A DNA stretch of 64,000 bases from Emticicia aquatilis (lineage in GTDB: Bacteria > Bacteroidota > Bacteroidia > Cytophagales > Spirosomataceae): positions 124,001-188,000 of the forward strand of contig NZ_BMKK01000009.1 of assembly GCF_014644295.1 (NCBI RefSeq), read 5' to 3'. A program made the translations under genes and the position numbers. The first letter of the stretch is position 1, and each line of letters starts with the position of its first letter. The notes beneath the pieces were generated by a model that was not told where the DNA came from, did no database searches, and saw only the letters and a program-made list of their open reading frames with translations. Shown here in pieces: positions 61,894-64,000 of the stretch.

Positions 61894-62120
61894 TAGCCTT
61901 TTTGTTCTTCAATCATTCTTAGGTATAATTTCTCTACTTTTTTTCTCGCCCAATCGGTCTTACGTAAAAACTTCAGACTCGAATTCAACGATGGGTTATT
62001 AGCAAAGCAATTTACATTCACGTGATAGGCCATTTGGTCCCAGCCGTAATAATCTCTGAGTTCTCTTACTATTCTTTCGAGCGTAATGCCGTGCAGCGGA
62101 TTGTTGGGTTGTTCGTTCAT
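61893..62120 (-). CDS. VF530-like DNA-binding protein
   Basis: A 75-residue protein. [62 protein letters not shown] matches the compact VF530 family (its PLHG-x-T-L-E and [12 protein letters not shown]-x-WAR core). VF530 is a small helical protein thought to bind DNA. It is the last gene before the helicase and could be co-transcribed across a repeat-filled gap. Confidence 0.82.
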   Translation of the reverse strand: MNEQPNNPLHGITLERIVRELRDYYGWDQMAYHVNVNCFANNPSLNSSLKFLRKTDWARKKVEKLYLRMIEEQKG

Positions 62121-62133
62121 TGATGGTGACTCG

Positions 62134-62250
62134 TTACTGGTTATTGGGAAATCAGTTATCGGGAAATTGGTTACTTATTATTAGGAAGCTAATTTCTATA
62201 ACTTTCCAATAACTAATTCCCTAATTTTCCTATAACCAGTTTTCCAATCA
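62134..62250. repeat. GGTTATTGGGAAAT degenerate repeat with inverted partner
   Basis: Three GGTTATTGGGAAAT-like units (62134-62180) are followed by inverted TTCCAATAACTAATTCCC-like units (62201-62250), forming a long imperfect stem-loop in the gap between the helicase and VF530-like genes. Confidence 0.55.
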
Positions 62251-62254
62251 ATAA

Positions 62255-63502
62255 TTATTTTTTCTTCTTTTTTGTCTTTTTCTTTAATGCGTCCAATTCT
62301 TCGGCTTCTTTGAGCAAAGCTTTCAAATCATAATTGGTTGTATCTTTCGAGAAATCAATCGTTTCGTTGTATTCTTGCTTGTCAAGCTCCAAAACTCTGA
62401 TTTTCTTACCCATAAAGCCTTCGATTTCGTCGAGAATCGGTTTTTCTTCAGTTGCACAAAACGAAACTGCCAAACCTTTTTGCATTCCTCGACCCGTACG
62501 CCCTACCCTATGCACGTAGTTTTCTGGCACATCGGGCAAATCATAATTTACTACATAATCTACATTCGGAATATCAATTCCTCTGGCACTTACATCAGTG
62601 GCTATCAGTATTTTAACTTCACCACTTCTGAATTTATCTAACACCGATAGGCGGTCGAGTTGCTCTTTATCGCCATGAATTGTTTCACTTTCAATTCCCA
62701 CTCTTTGCATGGCAGATTTGACTCTTTCAGCACGCACTTTCGTACGCACAAAAACCAAAATCTTACTTTCGGGATTTTCGTTAATGACTCTTTCCAAGAA
62801 GAAACGTTTATCATCCATTTCCACGAAAGCTACCGAGTGCTTGATATTTTTGGCAACAGGGTCTTTAGGCGATAGTTGAATACGGATAGCATTTCTGACC
62901 AACGAGTAAGCTACTTTTTTGATTTGCTCGTTGATGGTTGCCGAAAAGAATAGCGTTTGATGAAATTTGGGCAAAAACTTCTTTACATCCTGAATATCTT
63001 TGATAAAACCCAAATCAAGCATGTGGTCTGCTTCATCAAGCACTAAGATTTCAACGCCAGTGATTTTTAGGTGTTTTTGGTAAATCAAATCAAACATTCG
63101 GCCTGGGGTAGCAATCAGAATATCAACGCCTTTCACGAGTTTATCTACTTGAGGAGCTTGGTCAACACCACCAAAAAGGCAAAGCGTTTCAACTTTTGTA
63201 CCTTTTGCCATTTTCTGAAAAACTTCGGTTACTTGTAAAGCCAGCTCACGGGTTGGCTCAAGCACAATGCACTTTACGCCTTCTTCGTATCGCACCGAGT
63301 GCTTCATTTCTTGCAAAATACTGATTATCGGAATGGCAAAAGCAGCGGTTTTTCCTGTACCTGTTTGAGCAATTGCTAACACATCTTCACCTTTCAGAAT
63401 CGGTGGAATAGACTTAAACTGAATATCAGTCGGGCGTTTGAAGCCTAATTCAGCAATATTTTTTTTGAGTTCGTGCGAAATACTATAATCGTCGAATTTC
63501 AT
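62255..63502 (-). CDS. DEAD-box RNA helicase
   Basis: A 415-residue helicase. Motifs in order: Q motif GFKRPTDIQFKSIP, I AQTGTGKTAAF, Ia PTRELALQV, GG pair, Ib TPGRM, II DEAD, III SAT, IV LVFVRTK, V ATDVSARGIDIP, VI HRVGRTGRG. The Lys-rich C-terminal tail (KKKTKKKKK) may bind RNA. Such enzymes unwind RNA in ribosome assembly or at low temperature. It overlaps the RRM gene upstream by 4 bp, so the two act in one transcript, with the cold shock gene nearby. Confidence 0.96.
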   Translation of the reverse strand: MKFDDYSISHELKKNIAELGFKRPTDIQFKSIPPILKGEDVLAIAQTGTGKTAAFAIPIISILQEMKHSVRYEEGVKCIVLEPTRELALQVTEVFQKMAKGTKVETLCLFGGVDQAPQVDKLVKGVDILIATPGRMFDLIYQKHLKITGVEILVLDEADHMLDLGFIKDIQDVKKFLPKFHQTLFFSATINEQIKKVAYSLVRNAIRIQLSPKDPVAKNIKHSVAFVEMDDKRFFLERVINENPESKILVFVRTKVRAERVKSAMQRVGIESETIHGDKEQLDRLSVLDKFRSGEVKILIATDVSARGIDIPNVDYVVNYDLPDVPENYVHRVGRTGRGMQKGLAVSFCATEEKPILDEIEGFMGKKIRVLELDKQEYNETIDFSKDTTNYDLKALLKEAEELDALKKKTKKKKK

Positions 63503-63852
63503 CGTTTTCCTCGTTTATCTATTCCTTTGAAAGGTTTGTAAGTGTCTTTCACAAATAACTTTCCTTGCGAATTTAACTTTGGTGCTTTAGTAGATTTTGC
63601 TTTTGACTTATCTTTTTTCTCCGATAAACTCACTTCAATATTACGCCCCATTATCTCGAAACCATTTAACTCAAATATGGCCTTACGTACTTCTTCTTCA
63701 TTGGGCATATCCACAAACCCAAAACCTTTATTTTGGCGTGTAGATTTACTTTTTACAATTTTGGCCGATGTTACTTCTCCAAACTTTTCAAAAAGTTCTT
63801 TTAATTCTTTCTCTTTGAGTTTGAAAGGTAAACTGCCTACAAAAATATCCAT
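63499..63852 (-). CDS. RRM-domain RNA-binding protein
   Basis: A 117-residue protein with one RRM (residues 1-80): RNP2 IFVGSL and RNP1 KGFGFVDM, spaced as usual. The remaining about 35 residues are Lys-rich and disordered (KKDKSKAKSTKAPK). Single-RRM proteins in bacteria act as RNA chaperones and are cold-induced in some species. It is translationally coupled to the DEAD-box helicase (4-bp overlap), an attractive RNA-remodelling pair. Confidence 0.93.
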   Translation of the reverse strand: MDIFVGSLPFKLKEKELKELFEKFGEVTSAKIVKSKSTRQNKGFGFVDMPNEEEVRKAIFELNGFEIMGRNIEVSLSEKKDKSKAKSTKAPKLNSQGKLFVKDTYKPFKGIDKRGKR

Positions 63853-63875
63853 CGTTTGTTTTTATTATTATTTTA

Positions 63876-63883
63876 CAAAAGTA
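63876..63883 (-). promoter_or_regulatory. -7 box of the RRM-helicase operon
   Basis: TACTTTTG on the minus strand, 23 nt before the RRM ATG. No -33 TTTG at the standard distance, so it may require an activator. The last 100 bases of the window (63900-64000) hold no feature that I can support. Confidence 0.5.
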
Positions 63884-64000
63884 CGGATTTTTGAATGAAA
63901 TCTTTGATTTTACAGGAAAAGAGGAAAATAGCAAGGTATTTCATTAAATATTTATCATTATACCTCTCTATACTTCATAGAATTTAATACCATTTTGAGC

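Noticed and set aside
1-64000. tRNA, rRNA or CRISPR loci
   Set aside because: No cloverleaf-like or rRNA-like segment and no regularly spaced direct repeats with unique spacers were seen by eye; a tRNAscan/CRISPR search was not possible.
1-64000. Insertion sequences or prophage
   Set aside because: No transposase, integrase or phage structural protein was found among the reading frames; the repeats found lack coding capacity.

Overview
The window looks like a chromosomal segment from a Gram-negative Bacteroidota, most likely a Cytophagales-type bacterium. This rests on sequence features, not a database match. The DNA is AT-rich, and promoters carry the Bacteroidota -7 box TAnnTTTG, sometimes with a -33 TTTG. 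One secreted protein has a type IX secretion (T9SS) type A sorting domain. There is a PorE-like TPR/beta-propeller/OmpA protein, an OstA/LptA-like protein and many QA-type signal-peptidase sites. No rRNA, tRNA, insertion sequence, integrase, prophage or CRISPR array was seen.

Layout. 1-3055: tail of an OmpA protein, then a Septu-like defence pair (AAA ATPase plus HNH nuclease) closely followed by a GNAT acetyltransferase. 3091-8036: a methyltransferase, then a MocR-type PLP regulator divergent from an exporter/acetyltransferase/flavin-binding operon. 8130-16387: AraC regulator, membrane and envelope proteins, beta-lactamase-fold lipoprotein, a PadR operon with an alpha/beta hydrolase, and an acyltransferase coupled to a small SEDS-like membrane protein. 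16435-19699: a 68-residue protein and a TerC-response regulator-histidine kinase operon; both are preceded by the same operator/promoter architecture. 19919-28265: phosphodiesterase and a nucleoside/ADP-ribose salvage locus (nucleoside hydrolase, ribokinase, ADP-ribosylglycohydrolase, permease) interrupted by a very AT-rich membrane gene and VanZ. 28371-36130: one ABC exporter half-transporter and a MarR-controlled ABC/adaptor/permease/TolC efflux operon. 36194-44453: an antitoxin/PIN pair, HAD, MFS, AraC, small proteins, a T9SS cargo, the OstA-like protein and divergent tilS. 44722-59962: the PorE-like protein, M42 peptidase, GH26-like and GH97 enzymes, B12 radical SAM protein, second ABC half-transporter, BNR-repeat protein and a frameshifted coiled-coil gene. 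60155-63852: RNA-chaperone functions (cold shock protein, DEAD-box helicase, RRM protein), with a WG-repeat protein and a VF530-like protein.

Best leads: (i) two operator/promoter regions, each with four direct repeats at 11-bp spacing and each the same distance from a TACCTTTG box, which predicts a small regulon for the TerC-linked two-component system; (ii) the Septu-like pair with an attached acetyltransferase; (iii) short palindromic elements that have entered reading frames (tilS, the radical SAM gene, the end of the OmpA gene); (iv) a compact SEDS-like protein coupled to an acyltransferase; (v) two ABC half-transporters 22 kb apart with complementary degenerate and intact ATP sites. Many intergenic gaps also hold unrelated palindromic or degenerate repeats.
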